A program made the translations under genes and the position numbers. DNA of 35,436 nucleotides from Collinsella aerofaciens (GTDB lineage: Bacteria; Actinomycetota; Coriobacteriia; Coriobacteriales; Coriobacteriaceae). This document shows, piece after piece, positions 7,422-14,164 of this stretch. How positions within the stretch are numbered: position 1 is the first letter of the stretch; each line of letters starts with the position of its first letter. The notes beneath the pieces were generated by a model, which was not told where the DNA came from, did not search any database, and worked only from the letters and a program-made list of their open reading frames with translations. The stretch is from the NCBI GenBank assembly GCA_008668235.1, contig RQCP01000026.1:1-35436 (forward strand), given 5' to 3'.

Positions 7422-7898
7422 TCACGACAGGTAAGAGTGAAGAATGGTGAGCCAGCGTGGGGTTTCGAAGTGGATGATATCGGTGGGAACTCCGGCGGGA
7501 GCGTGACCACCAAAGAGCAGGCCCGCGTCTGCCGGGTTGATAAGGCGCACGATCCATACGGTAACGACCAGTACGCACAGAACAATAACCGCAATGTCGA
7601 TGCCGCGCTTTAGCTTGCTCGACGTCACCTCCTCGCGCACGAACGCGAGCACAAACGCAATCGGCACCACCCAAAACAGCGGATGGTAGGCAAAGGCCGC
7701 CGCAAAATCGAGGCGCAGTGCTGCCAGCCAGGCCCTCGTCATGCCACATCCCGGACAGGGAATGCCCGTCATCAGGCGAAACACGCAGCCGATATCGAGC
7801 AGGTAGAGTGCGAGCCAGGCGACAAAGAGCGCGCCGATGCAAGAAAGGGCGCGGCGAATGAGTTCCGCCGCGCCCTTATGTCCCTGGGAGCTGTTCAC
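7422..7898 (-). CDS. DUF2752 membrane protein
   Basis: Small integral membrane protein of unknown function. The family hallmark CPGCGMTR is present after a first membrane segment, followed by hydrophobic segments at AAAFAYHPLFWVVPIAFVLAF and IDIAVIVLCVLVVTVWIVRL. The GTG at 7898 was chosen (158 residues, 13 bp after the preceding stop, with AAGAG just upstream). ATG at 7958 would overlap the upstream gene by 47 bp. Its first codons contain the hairpin described at 7843-7877, so most transcripts from the upstream gene may stop inside this gene. It follows a zinc-ribbon membrane protein in the same direction. Confidence 0.8.
   Translation of the reverse strand: MNSSQGHKGAAELIRRALSCIGALFVAWLALYLLDIGCVFRLMTGIPCPGCGMTRAWLAALRLDFAAAFAYHPLFWVVPIAFVLAFVREEVTSSKLKRGIDIAVIVLCVLVVTVWIVRLINPADAGLLFGGHAPAGVPTDIIHFETPRWLTILHSYLS
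7843..7877 (-). terminator. Intrinsic terminator embedded in the start of the DUF2752 gene
   Basis: On the minus strand a perfect 12-bp stem, AAGGGCGCGGCG (7877-7866) with its complement (7856-7845), has a 9-nt loop and is followed by CTTTCTTGC. This is 35 bp beyond the stop of the zinc-ribbon gene and reads as its terminator, yet it lies within the coding frame of the next gene. Confidence 0.6.
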
Positions 7899-7911
7899 GC
7901 CGCTCTTATCG

Positions 7912-8589
7912 TTAGGCACGAGCGCCAAGACGGACGTTGTAAGCCGTTGCCATGGCATTGGTATTCTTGATGATGATGTTCATGGCAAAGATGGGGCCAA
8001 GGCCGCACAGCAGCGCGCCGACGATCTGCCACATAAGAACGGTGGTACCGTTCTCCTGGAACATCAGGCCATAGCGAGGAGCATTAGCCTGCAGGCGGTT
8101 GCCAATCTTGTAGTACCAGTAGGGTGCGTAGAAGCCGCAGGTCACGAACGACAGCAGGATAAATGCTGCCAGACCCGGCGTGGAATCGCCGTCGTCCTGG
8201 CACATGACATTGATGTCGCGGGCGAGGCAATAGAGGAAGTAATATGAATAGATGCCGCAGGTCACGATGGAAAGCAGGAGCCAGCCGATCACGCCACGGT
8301 CGGTTTTAATCGGAGCATAGCCCATCGGGGCAGGTGCAGGCTGCTGAGCATACTGCTGCTGACCGGTGTACTGCTGCTGGCCGGCGTACTGCTGCTGAGG
8401 CTGAGGCTGAACTGCCTGAACCGGAGTGGGCTGAATCTGCGTGGGCTGCGGAGCAGGCTGGGGCTGAGGTGCAGGCTGCGGCGCGGGCTGAGGGGCCGGA
8501 GCGGCGGGAGTGGCACCGATGGCAGAACCGCAAACAGGGCAGAATTTGGCATCATCCGAAATGGGAGAGCCACAAGTGGGACAGAACAT
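7912..8589 (-). CDS. Zinc-ribbon membrane protein with DUF4234-like domain
   Basis: 225 residues, function unknown. The N terminus is a four-cysteine zinc ribbon (MFCPTCGSPI ... KFCPVCGSAI), followed by a Pro/Gln-rich linker of about 65 residues with PAPQ and QQQYxGQ repeats. The membrane part has two matching units, WLLLSIVTCGIYSYYFLYCL and FILLSFVTCGFYAPYWYYKI, typical of DUF4234, and a final hydrophobic segment. AAAGGAG precedes the start. The ribbon presumably sits in the cytoplasm. The next gene upstream (8785-10164) has the same plan of ribbon, Pro-rich linker and membrane domain, so the two may act together; that is inference. Confidence 0.85.
   Translation of the reverse strand: MFCPTCGSPISDDAKFCPVCGSAIGATPAAPAPQPAPQPAPQPQPAPQPTQIQPTPVQAVQPQPQQQYAGQQQYTGQQQYAQQPAPAPMGYAPIKTDRGVIGWLLLSIVTCGIYSYYFLYCLARDINVMCQDDGDSTPGLAAFILLSFVTCGFYAPYWYYKIGNRLQANAPRYGLMFQENGTTVLMWQIVGALLCGLGPIFAMNIIIKNTNAMATAYNVRLGARA
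8351..8404. repeat. 18-bp tandem repeat in the linker of the DUF4234 protein
   Basis: Three units of about 18 bp starting TACTGCTGCTG at 8351, 8369 and 8387 encode the repeated Gln-Gln-Gln-Tyr-x-Gly linker unit. Copy number may vary between strains. Confidence 0.75.
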
Positions 8590-8740
8590 AAGCTTCTCCT
8601 TTTCCTAAGGCGTCGCACGCCTTCAAACCTTACACGTCTATGTTCTCAACAATAGCCGCGACGTTGTTGCGCAACATTGACCAATTTCCGAGAAATTTTG
8701 CTACAACCGATTTCCCAGGCATTTTCTTGCTTCCGCAGCA

Positions 8741-8777
8741 GAAAAAGGCGCCCCGGGCTCAGTTGCCCAGGGCGCCT
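8741..8777 (-). terminator. Intrinsic terminator of the DUF4013-like gene
   Basis: On the minus strand a 13-bp stem with one mismatch (8777-8765 with 8758-8746), a 6-nt loop and a TTTTTC run. It follows the stop at 8785 directly and separates this gene from the next zinc-ribbon gene. Confidence 0.8.
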
Positions 8778-8784
8778 CGACCGA

Positions 8785-10164
8785 CTATTCGGTTTGATTG
8801 TTTTCGGCAGCAGGATTATCGCCCGGCTCATCCGCCGGCGTGGCAAGGGCATCCCAATCGGGCTCCGCAGGCGTCGCCTCGGGCGCCGGAGCAGGTGCAG
8901 GCGCCGGGGCAGGCGCCGGGGCAGGTGCGGGCGCGGGCGCGGGTGCCGGAGCAGGGGCAGGTGCGGGTGCCGGTGCAGGGGCTGCACCAGTGGCGGCCGT
9001 GGGATTGAATCCCGCAGGAGCAGGCTTCTTCTCACCCGGAAGCACAAACGTCAGAACATCGTCGGCATCCTCATCGGCCCACTCGCTGGCATAGCGCGCG
9101 GCCCAGTAGCCAACGGCGCGATACTTGAGCATCTTGCCAAACACAGTCAGGAACACCGTGACAAAGGCAACGATCATCAAGAACAGGACGAGCGTAATGC
9201 CGCCGCCCGTGATGATTGCCTCGAGACCCGAAGGACGAGAATAGTAGCCGTAGTAGCCATAGCTGCTAATGCCCAGCGCGGCAACAAAACCAAAGATGGC
9301 GGTGAAAATCCAAGTGATGATATTGGAAACAATGCCCGTCAAAAACTCGGGGAGAATCGATGCGCAGAACAACTTGCCCAGGTTGGCCTTATAGGACTTC
9401 CAAACCTTCTCGAGCGAAAACGCGCTCTCCACGCGGCCGGCGACTGCAAAGTGCATCACAGCGGCATCGCCAAACATCTTAAAGAAGATGCCCAGTACCA
9501 CCGACACGATCATGGCAAAGACAAGCAGACCCATCGACCCGATGAGTGCACCCTCGAGGCCGCTCGAACCGTAGTAATAGTACGAGCCAACGGCACCGAT
9601 CACAGCGCTCTCAAGCACCGAGAACACCACACCGATCACCGGAATAATGGCTATGAGCCGGAGCACGTTCGTAATGACAGACGAGAAAATGCCCAATCCA
9701 AACGAGGTCGAGCGCAACAGCGGACGCTCCATGCCGTTATCATCCTTGAGCGACAGGTCACGACCCCACTCGATAGCAAAGCCGGCACCGCACACGCTTG
9801 CCACGTACGCAAGCAAAAAGCCAATGGCCGCCGCAATGCCACCGATAACGGGGATAAACAGCACAAGCACCGACACGACGCAGATCAGCGCCGGCAAAAA
9901 GGCGATTTGGCATACGCGAACCAAGGCGCCGGGAACCTTGAGCATGTCGTTGAAGGCCTGAGCCATGCAACCCTTGGGCGCGTTCATAGCCGGCTGGGGC
10001 GCAACGAACGGCTGCGGCTGCGGCTGGGCAAACGGCTGACCCTGCGGCTGAGGTTGAGCTTGCGGAGCGGGACCGGCGGCCTTAACCTCGGTATTAGGGG
10101 CACCGCACACGCCGCAGAACTTGTCGCTATCGCCCATGGGGGCGCCACACTGCGAACAGAACAT
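8785..10164 (-). CDS. Zinc-ribbon membrane protein with DUF4013-like domain and Pro-Ala tail
   Basis: 459 residues, function unknown. It starts with a zinc ribbon (MFCSQCGAPM ... KFCGVCGAP) and a Pro/Gln-rich linker to about residue 65. It then has several hydrophobic segments with a repeated plan, including ALICVVSVLVLFIPVIGG and LRLIAIIPVIGVVFSVL, that fits DUF4013 membrane proteins. The last 90 residues are a soluble tail with a long Pro-Ala alternation and an acidic end. The start is ATG at 10164, with GAAGGG nine bases upstream; an ATG three codons earlier lies directly on that site. It shares its architecture with the neighbouring DUF4234 protein. Confidence 0.8.
   Translation of the reverse strand: MFCSQCGAPMGDSDKFCGVCGAPNTEVKAAGPAPQAQPQPQGQPFAQPQPQPFVAPQPAMNAPKGCMAQAFNDMLKVPGALVRVCQIAFLPALICVVSVLVLFIPVIGGIAAAIGFLLAYVASVCGAGFAIEWGRDLSLKDDNGMERPLLRSTSFGLGIFSSVITNVLRLIAIIPVIGVVFSVLESAVIGAVGSYYYYGSSGLEGALIGSMGLLVFAMIVSVVLGIFFKMFGDAAVMHFAVAGRVESAFSLEKVWKSYKANLGKLFCASILPEFLTGIVSNIITWIFTAIFGFVAALGISSYGYYGYYSRPSGLEAIITGGGITLVLFLMIVAFVTVFLTVFGKMLKYRAVGYWAARYASEWADEDADDVLTFVLPGEKKPAPAGFNPTAATGAAPAPAPAPAPAPAPAPAPAPAPAPAPAPAPAPAPEATPAEPDWDALATPADEPGDNPAAENNQTE
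8880..8988. repeat. Low-complexity Pro-Ala coding repeat
   Basis: A GC-rich run of GCAGGTGC/GCCGGGGC-type hexamers encodes about 17 Pro-Ala pairs near the C terminus of the DUF4013-like protein. Such a tract forms a stiff linker and is prone to slippage. Confidence 0.8.
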
Positions 10165-10314
10165 CGAAATCATCCCTTCGTATCTAGAGCGAATCACCTG
10201 GATCGCAAACGATGTCTTTGGCATCATTATCGCCCAATGTGGGGACAAATACCCCAAGATGACCGATTTGCAACGCAGCCGGCTTTATTCAATGATTCGA
10301 AGGGTACGCCCGGG

Positions 10315-11337
10315 CTAGTTTGTGCCGCGGAAGCCCTTGCCGACGATTTCGGAGCTATCGACGATGGTGATGAAGGCGCCAGGGTCAATCTCGCGGGTAT
10401 AGCGGCGCAGTTGCACTGCCTCGCGACGGCTCAGCACACTCATAATCACCGTGACGCACTTGCCCGAGAAGGCACCATAGCCACGGCTGATCGTTGCCGT
10501 GCGGTTGAGATGCTTGACGATAAACTCCTCGACCTTAAGGGGCTCGGAGCAAATGATCGTGCAGACCTTACGAAGGTGAATGCTCTCGATAGCCTTGTCG
10601 ACCACGAGCGTCTTGGCAAACAGACCGAGCACGCAGTACAGGCCGACGCGCGGGCCATACAGGAAAGCCGCAATGGTCACGATGCCGATATCGACCAGCA
10701 ACAGGGCACGGCCGATCTCAAGCGTCGTGTGGCGTTTGAGAATCATGGCAAGGATGTCGGTGCCGCCCGTCGAGGCGCCAATGTCAAAGACAATGGCACT
10801 GCCCAGCGCCGGCAAGATGACGGCAAAACACAGGTCGAGCCACATATCGCCCGTCATCGAAACATCCGTCGGAATGAAGATCTCAAACAGCGAGACGTAG
10901 GCCGAAAGCGCAAACGAGGCAAAGACACTCCAAAGGATTGCCTTGCGCTCCAAAAAGATAAAACCCAGGATGACCAAGACCGCGTTGATAATCCACATAA
11001 AGACGCCGACGGGCAGGGTCGGGAACAGCGTGGAAAGAATGACCGACACGCCCGAGGTGCCGCCGAAGGCAAAGTGATTGGGGGTTTTAAAGGCCACGAT
11101 GGCGAACGCCGTGAGGATCAGGCCCAGATTGAGCTCGGCAAAAAAGCGCGGAAAGCCTGGCTCCTGGCTGCGCTTGCGGCCGGCGCGCTCGCCACGTTCG
11201 ATATCCTCGCGACCGACAACGCGCTCCATCGGCACCACCGGAGGACGATGCATCTCCTCGGCGGCACGCGACGCTGCCTCTGCCGCAGCGGCTTCAATCG
11301 CCCATGCCTTGCTTTCGGTCTCGTGTTCGTCGGCCAT
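10315..11337 (-). CDS. YitT-like membrane protein (DUF161/DUF2179)
   Basis: 340 residues. An N-terminal charged cytoplasmic stretch of about 60 residues precedes a five- to six-helix membrane domain with the family block FAFGGTSGVSVILSTLFP and its second copy FDIGASTGGTDILAMILKRH. The C terminus is the soluble DUF2179 domain (ICSEPLKVEEFIVKHL ... GAFITIVDSSEIVGKGF). Members of the family are widespread in Gram-positive bacteria and their transport role is unproven. GAAGGG precedes the ATG. It stands alone between the alkaline-shock locus terminator and the zinc-ribbon genes. The 60-residue N-terminal extension is longer than in typical YitT proteins. Confidence 0.9.
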   Translation of the reverse strand: MADEHETESKAWAIEAAAAEAASRAAEEMHRPPVVPMERVVGREDIERGERAGRKRSQEPGFPRFFAELNLGLILTAFAIVAFKTPNHFAFGGTSGVSVILSTLFPTLPVGVFMWIINAVLVILGFIFLERKAILWSVFASFALSAYVSLFEIFIPTDVSMTGDMWLDLCFAVILPALGSAIVFDIGASTGGTDILAMILKRHTTLEIGRALLLVDIGIVTIAAFLYGPRVGLYCVLGLFAKTLVVDKAIESIHLRKVCTIICSEPLKVEEFIVKHLNRTATISRGYGAFSGKCVTVIMSVLSRREAVQLRRYTREIDPGAFITIVDSSEIVGKGFRGTN

Positions 11338-11453
11338 TACGGCAACCCTTCGTTAACAATTTGGAAACAATGCGCCCATTAGGGTAACGCGGAACGCGAA
11401 GATTGCAACCCTTAGTTAGACGAGCGGTATGCCTGCATCGGGGGCATACAAAT

Positions 11454-11491
11454 AACGGCCGGCCGCACATACATCCGTGCGACCGGCCGTT
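11454..11491 (-). terminator. Terminator of the alkaline-shock operon
   Basis: A 15-bp stem with one mismatch (11454-11468 with 11477-11491) and an 8-nt loop lies 52 bp beyond the asp23 stop. The stem foot AACGG/CCGTT gives a short T-run on the minus strand. Confidence 0.65.
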
Positions 11492-11542
11492 TGACGTTTT
11501 CGCAGATAAAACCTGCCAAAACAAACATCCCTTTTTGGAAGG

Positions 11543-12067
11543 TTATTCGTGCTGGCTGGTGCGGTGCTCGTACTCCTCGGGGGTGATAACGTCCTCGATG
11601 CGCAGGTTGACGCCTGCCACCTCAAGGCCGGTCATCGCGGCCAGACGCTCGGTGACGCGCGCCTTAACGTCGTCAAAGATCGCAGGCGCATAGGCGCCGT
11701 ACTCGATGATAACCGAGATGTTGACGACCACGCGGTTGTCGTCGGTGACCTCGACCGTCACGCCCTTGGTCAGGTTCTCGGCACCAAACTGTTCCTGCAC
11801 AAAGTGCATGAGGTTACCCTTCATGCCCAGAACATGCGGCACCTCGCGGGTGGCCATGGCAACGATCTTCTCGATCACACCGTTGGAATAGGTCAGCGAG
11901 TCCTCGGACTCGTCCGCCTCCTCGTCCATCTCCTCGTTGTCCTCGTCCGTATCGGACTCGGCCTCGACGAGTGCCTCGTCCTCGAGCGTCACGTCCCCGG
12001 CATCGGCGACGGCCTCATTCGCCTCGAGCTCGGTATCGGCCACATCGACCTTCGTGTTAAAAGCCAT
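11543..12067 (-). CDS. Asp23/Gls24 family envelope-stress protein
   Basis: 174 residues. The first 55 residues are strongly acidic and look disordered. The Asp23 domain follows (YSNGVIEKIVAMATREVPHV, VVVNISVIIEYGAYAPAIFD, VKARVTERLAAMTGLEVAGVNLRIEDVI). In Firmicutes, Asp23 is an abundant protein tethered to the membrane by AmaP and is induced by alkaline and wall stress. Here the AmaP-like and DUF2273 genes lie directly upstream in the same direction, so the same complex is likely. AAGGAGG precedes the ATG. Confidence 0.92.
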   Translation of the reverse strand: MAFNTKVDVADTELEANEAVADAGDVTLEDEALVEAESDTDEDNEEMDEEADESEDSLTYSNGVIEKIVAMATREVPHVLGMKGNLMHFVQEQFGAENLTKGVTVEVTDDNRVVVNISVIIEYGAYAPAIFDDVKARVTERLAAMTGLEVAGVNLRIEDVITPEEYEHRTSQHE

Positions 12068-12111
12068 GGTTCCTCCTTATGCCTGCCGCAGATGCGACAG
12101 TCGAATTCATA

Positions 12112-12489
12112 TTAGCGGCCGCTAAACAGACGGCCGAAGAAGTTGACGATACCGTTCTCGCCGTCGCGAATCTGGCCGATCACGGCACCGATCAGCACAA
12201 AGAATGCGATGACGAGCGTGTCCCACAGGCCCAACGTAAGTACCAGCACGGCGAGAATAAAGCCTGCCAAGGCGCCGAGCGTAGTATTGGGGTGGCGTAC
12301 GGCGTAGCTCCAGACAGCAGCGCCCGTACCTTTGATGAGACCCATGGCCTCGTCAAAGTCGTTGGCGGCGCTGTCGTGCTGCTCGCCGGCCTCGGGCTTG
12401 GTGTCGGCGGACTCGCCTGCCGGCGTAGCGTTCTGGTCGATCGTCAGGCGCGGCGTGCGGGCGGTCTTGTCTTGATTGGTATCACTCAC
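12112..12489 (-). CDS. DUF2273 small membrane protein
   Basis: 125 residues. About 50 polar residues precede a two-helix membrane unit (NTTLGALAGFILAVLVLTLGL and TLVIAFFVLIGAVIGQIRDGEN) typical of DUF2273, which is regularly found with Asp23 and AmaP. The start is GTG at 12489 inside GTGAGTGA, overlapping the AmaP stop by 8 bp, with GGAGG six bases upstream. This points to translational coupling. The open frame continues further upstream inside the amaP gene but that part has no family similarity. Confidence 0.87.
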   Translation of the reverse strand: MSDTNQDKTARTPRLTIDQNATPAGESADTKPEAGEQHDSAANDFDEAMGLIKGTGAAVWSYAVRHPNTTLGALAGFILAVLVLTLGLWDTLVIAFFVLIGAVIGQIRDGENGIVNFFGRLFSGR

Positions 12490-13027
12490 CGGAAACCTCC
12501 ACGGTCTGGACGGTAGTCTTGGATGGCAAAAAACGGACGCGCGCGGTCGTGCCCGGCGTGCCGAGCATGGTGTCGCAGGCCTTCTCGATGCGCTGCTGCA
12601 TCGAGGTGGCAAGAGCGGCAACGTCCTTGTCATCGAGCGCGATGGCCTCGACCTTAAAACGAACGCGCGACTCGTCGGAGCCTTGAACGCGTGCCTCGAT
12701 ATGCTCAACCATCACGCGATCATCGCACTCTGCCGCGGCACGGGCGCACGAGGAAAGCGCTGCGAGCGTGACCTCGATATTGCGCTCCCCCGCCGGATGC
12801 ACGCAGGACGGCTCGCGACGCGCGAACATCAGGCGGAAAAAACCGATGAGCACGCCAAGCGCCACGATAGCGGCACACACCGTAACGACGACGCGAGGCA
12901 TGGCGTCACGCAACAGCAGCATAAAGCGATACGTATACGGTCCCCAGAACTGGCAGACAAGCGTACCCAGCGCCACGATGGCGGCGGCAAGATACACGAT
13001 CGCTAGGGCTCGTTTGAGTACGCGCAC
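12482..13027 (-). CDS. amaP: AmaP-like Asp23 membrane anchor
   Basis: 181 residues. Two membrane helices near the N terminus (ALAIVYLAAAIVALGTLVCQF and VVVTVCAAIVALGVLIGFFRL) are followed by a cytoplasmic domain with an Asp23-like fold (NIEVTLAALSSCARAAAECD ... VRVRFLPSKTTVQTVEV). This matches the alkaline-shock response membrane anchor. The start is GTG at 13027, with GAAGGGAG five bases upstream; the open frame extends to an ATG at 13156 but without a ribosome site and across the promoter. It is the first gene of the operon with DUF2273 and Asp23. Confidence 0.82.
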   Translation of the reverse strand: MRVLKRALAIVYLAAAIVALGTLVCQFWGPYTYRFMLLLRDAMPRVVVTVCAAIVALGVLIGFFRLMFARREPSCVHPAGERNIEVTLAALSSCARAAAECDDRVMVEHIEARVQGSDESRVRFKVEAIALDDKDVAALATSMQQRIEKACDTMLGTPGTTARVRFLPSKTTVQTVEVSGE

Positions 13028-13076
13028 GCGCGCTCCCTTCAGGTTTCGGTCCACAGAATGCAAAACGATTCGCATC

Positions 13077-13082
13077 ATTATA
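13077..13082 (-). promoter_or_regulatory. TATAAT box of the alkaline-shock operon
   Basis: A perfect minus-strand TATAAT lies 50 bp upstream of the amaP start and directly on the foot of the yebC terminator. The -35 at the right spacing (TATGGC, inside that terminator's loop) is poor, so an alternative or activator-dependent promoter is possible. Confidence 0.4.
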
Positions 13083-13123
13083 AAAGAGCCGGGTCCGGTG
13101 CCATACGCACGCGGATCCGGCTC
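13082..13123 (-). terminator. Intrinsic terminator of yebC
   Basis: On the minus strand a 12-bp stem with one G-U pair (13123-13112 with 13097-13086), an inner GTGC/GCAC stem, and a TTTTAT run. It lies 70 bp after the yebC stop. Confidence 0.8.
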
Positions 13124-13192
13124 ATCTATTTCACGAGGCTTGCATGCTCGCTTCATTATGCCCAGATATGCACGGCTTAACCCGTGTGGGCG

Positions 13193-13999
13193 CTACTCCT
13201 CCTCGAGGGCAGCGATGACCTCGTCGGTCATGTCCATGGTGCTGTAAACATCCTGGACGTCGTCGAGCTCCTCGAGACGGTCGATGAGGCGCTGGACCTT
13301 CTTGGCGTCGGTACCGGAGACCTCGGTCGGGGTGGTCGGGACCATGGTGGTCTCGGAGCCCTTGACCTGGACGCCCTGCTCCTCGAGCGCCTTGGAGACA
13401 GCCATGACGTCGTTAGCAGCGGTCCAGACGATCCACTCCTCGCCGGCGTCCTCGTAGTCCTCGCCACCGGCCTCGGCGATGGCCATCATGAACTCATCCT
13501 CGTCACCGGCAGGACCGTTGGCGATCATGGTCTCCTTCTTGGCGTTCTCGTCCAGGACCTCCTTGGCGACGACGATCTGGCCCTTGCGCTCAAACTGGAA
13601 GGCGACGGAACCGGAGGTGCCCAGGTTGCCGCCAGCGTGGGAGAAGGCGGAACGGACATCAGCGGCGGTGCGGTTGCGGTTGTCGGTCAGGCAGTCAACG
13701 TAGACGGCGACACCGGCGGGACCGTAGCCCTCGTACACGATGTTCTCGTAGACGGCGGCATCGGCACCCGAACCAAAAGCCTTGTCGATAGCGGACTTGA
13801 TCTTGTCCTTGGGCATGGACTGAGCCTTGGCCTTAGCAACGGCAGCGGCGAGGCTGGCGTTGTTCTCGGGCAGCGGGTCACCGCCGAGACGGGCAGCAAC
13901 GGTGATGTTGCGGCTCAGCTTGGAGAAGAGGGCGGAACGCTTGGCGTCCTGCGCGCCCTTACGATGCTTGGTTGTGGCCCACTTAGAGTGTCCGGACAT
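13193..13999 (-). CDS. YebC/PmpR family regulator
   Basis: 268 residues, slightly longer than the usual 240-250. It starts with the invariant MSGHSKWATTKHRKGAQDAKR and has the further family blocks YENIVYEGYGPAGVAVYVDC, LTDNRNRTAADVRSAFSHAG and SVAFQFERKG. YebC proteins are DNA-binding regulators, and some help ribosomes pass proline stretches; the latter is notable because two proteins in this window carry long proline-rich tracts, but a link is only speculation. AGGAG lies 6 nt before the ATG. The extra length is mostly acidic sequence in domain III. Confidence 0.95.
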   Translation of the reverse strand: MSGHSKWATTKHRKGAQDAKRSALFSKLSRNITVAARLGGDPLPENNASLAAAVAKAKAQSMPKDKIKSAIDKAFGSGADAAVYENIVYEGYGPAGVAVYVDCLTDNRNRTAADVRSAFSHAGGNLGTSGSVAFQFERKGQIVVAKEVLDENAKKETMIANGPAGDEDEFMMAIAEAGGEDYEDAGEEWIVWTAANDVMAVSKALEEQGVQVKGSETTMVPTTPTEVSGTDAKKVQRLIDRLEELDDVQDVYSTMDMTDEVIAALEEE

Positions 14000-14133
14000 A
14001 CGTGTCTCCTATCGGTTTCGACCTAAAGCCCAGCGCAGATGCTCGGGCAATATAAACAAACGTCGTTATGATATACCTACTGGCCTGCGAGATAAACCCC
14101 AAAATGAAGGCGTCGTGATGATGCGGCCCCTTA

Positions 14134-14160
14134 GTGCAAAGTAACCTGTCCCCTTTGCAC
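14134..14160. repeat. Palindrome with CCTGTCCC loop (copy 1)
   Basis: GTGCAAAG (14134-14141) pairs with CTTTGCAC (14153-14160) around an 11-nt loop ending CCTGTCCC. The copy at 16389-16423 has the same loop and the same inner AAAG/CTTT pairs but different outer stem bases. It sits 4 bp beyond the DUF6020 stop. Confidence 0.75.
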
Positions 14161-14164
14161 CAAG

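Noticed and set aside
8677..11382. A 901-residue open frame on the plus strand
   Set aside because: It runs across two good minus-strand genes and a terminator, is rich in Arg, His and Gln, and has no ribosome site.
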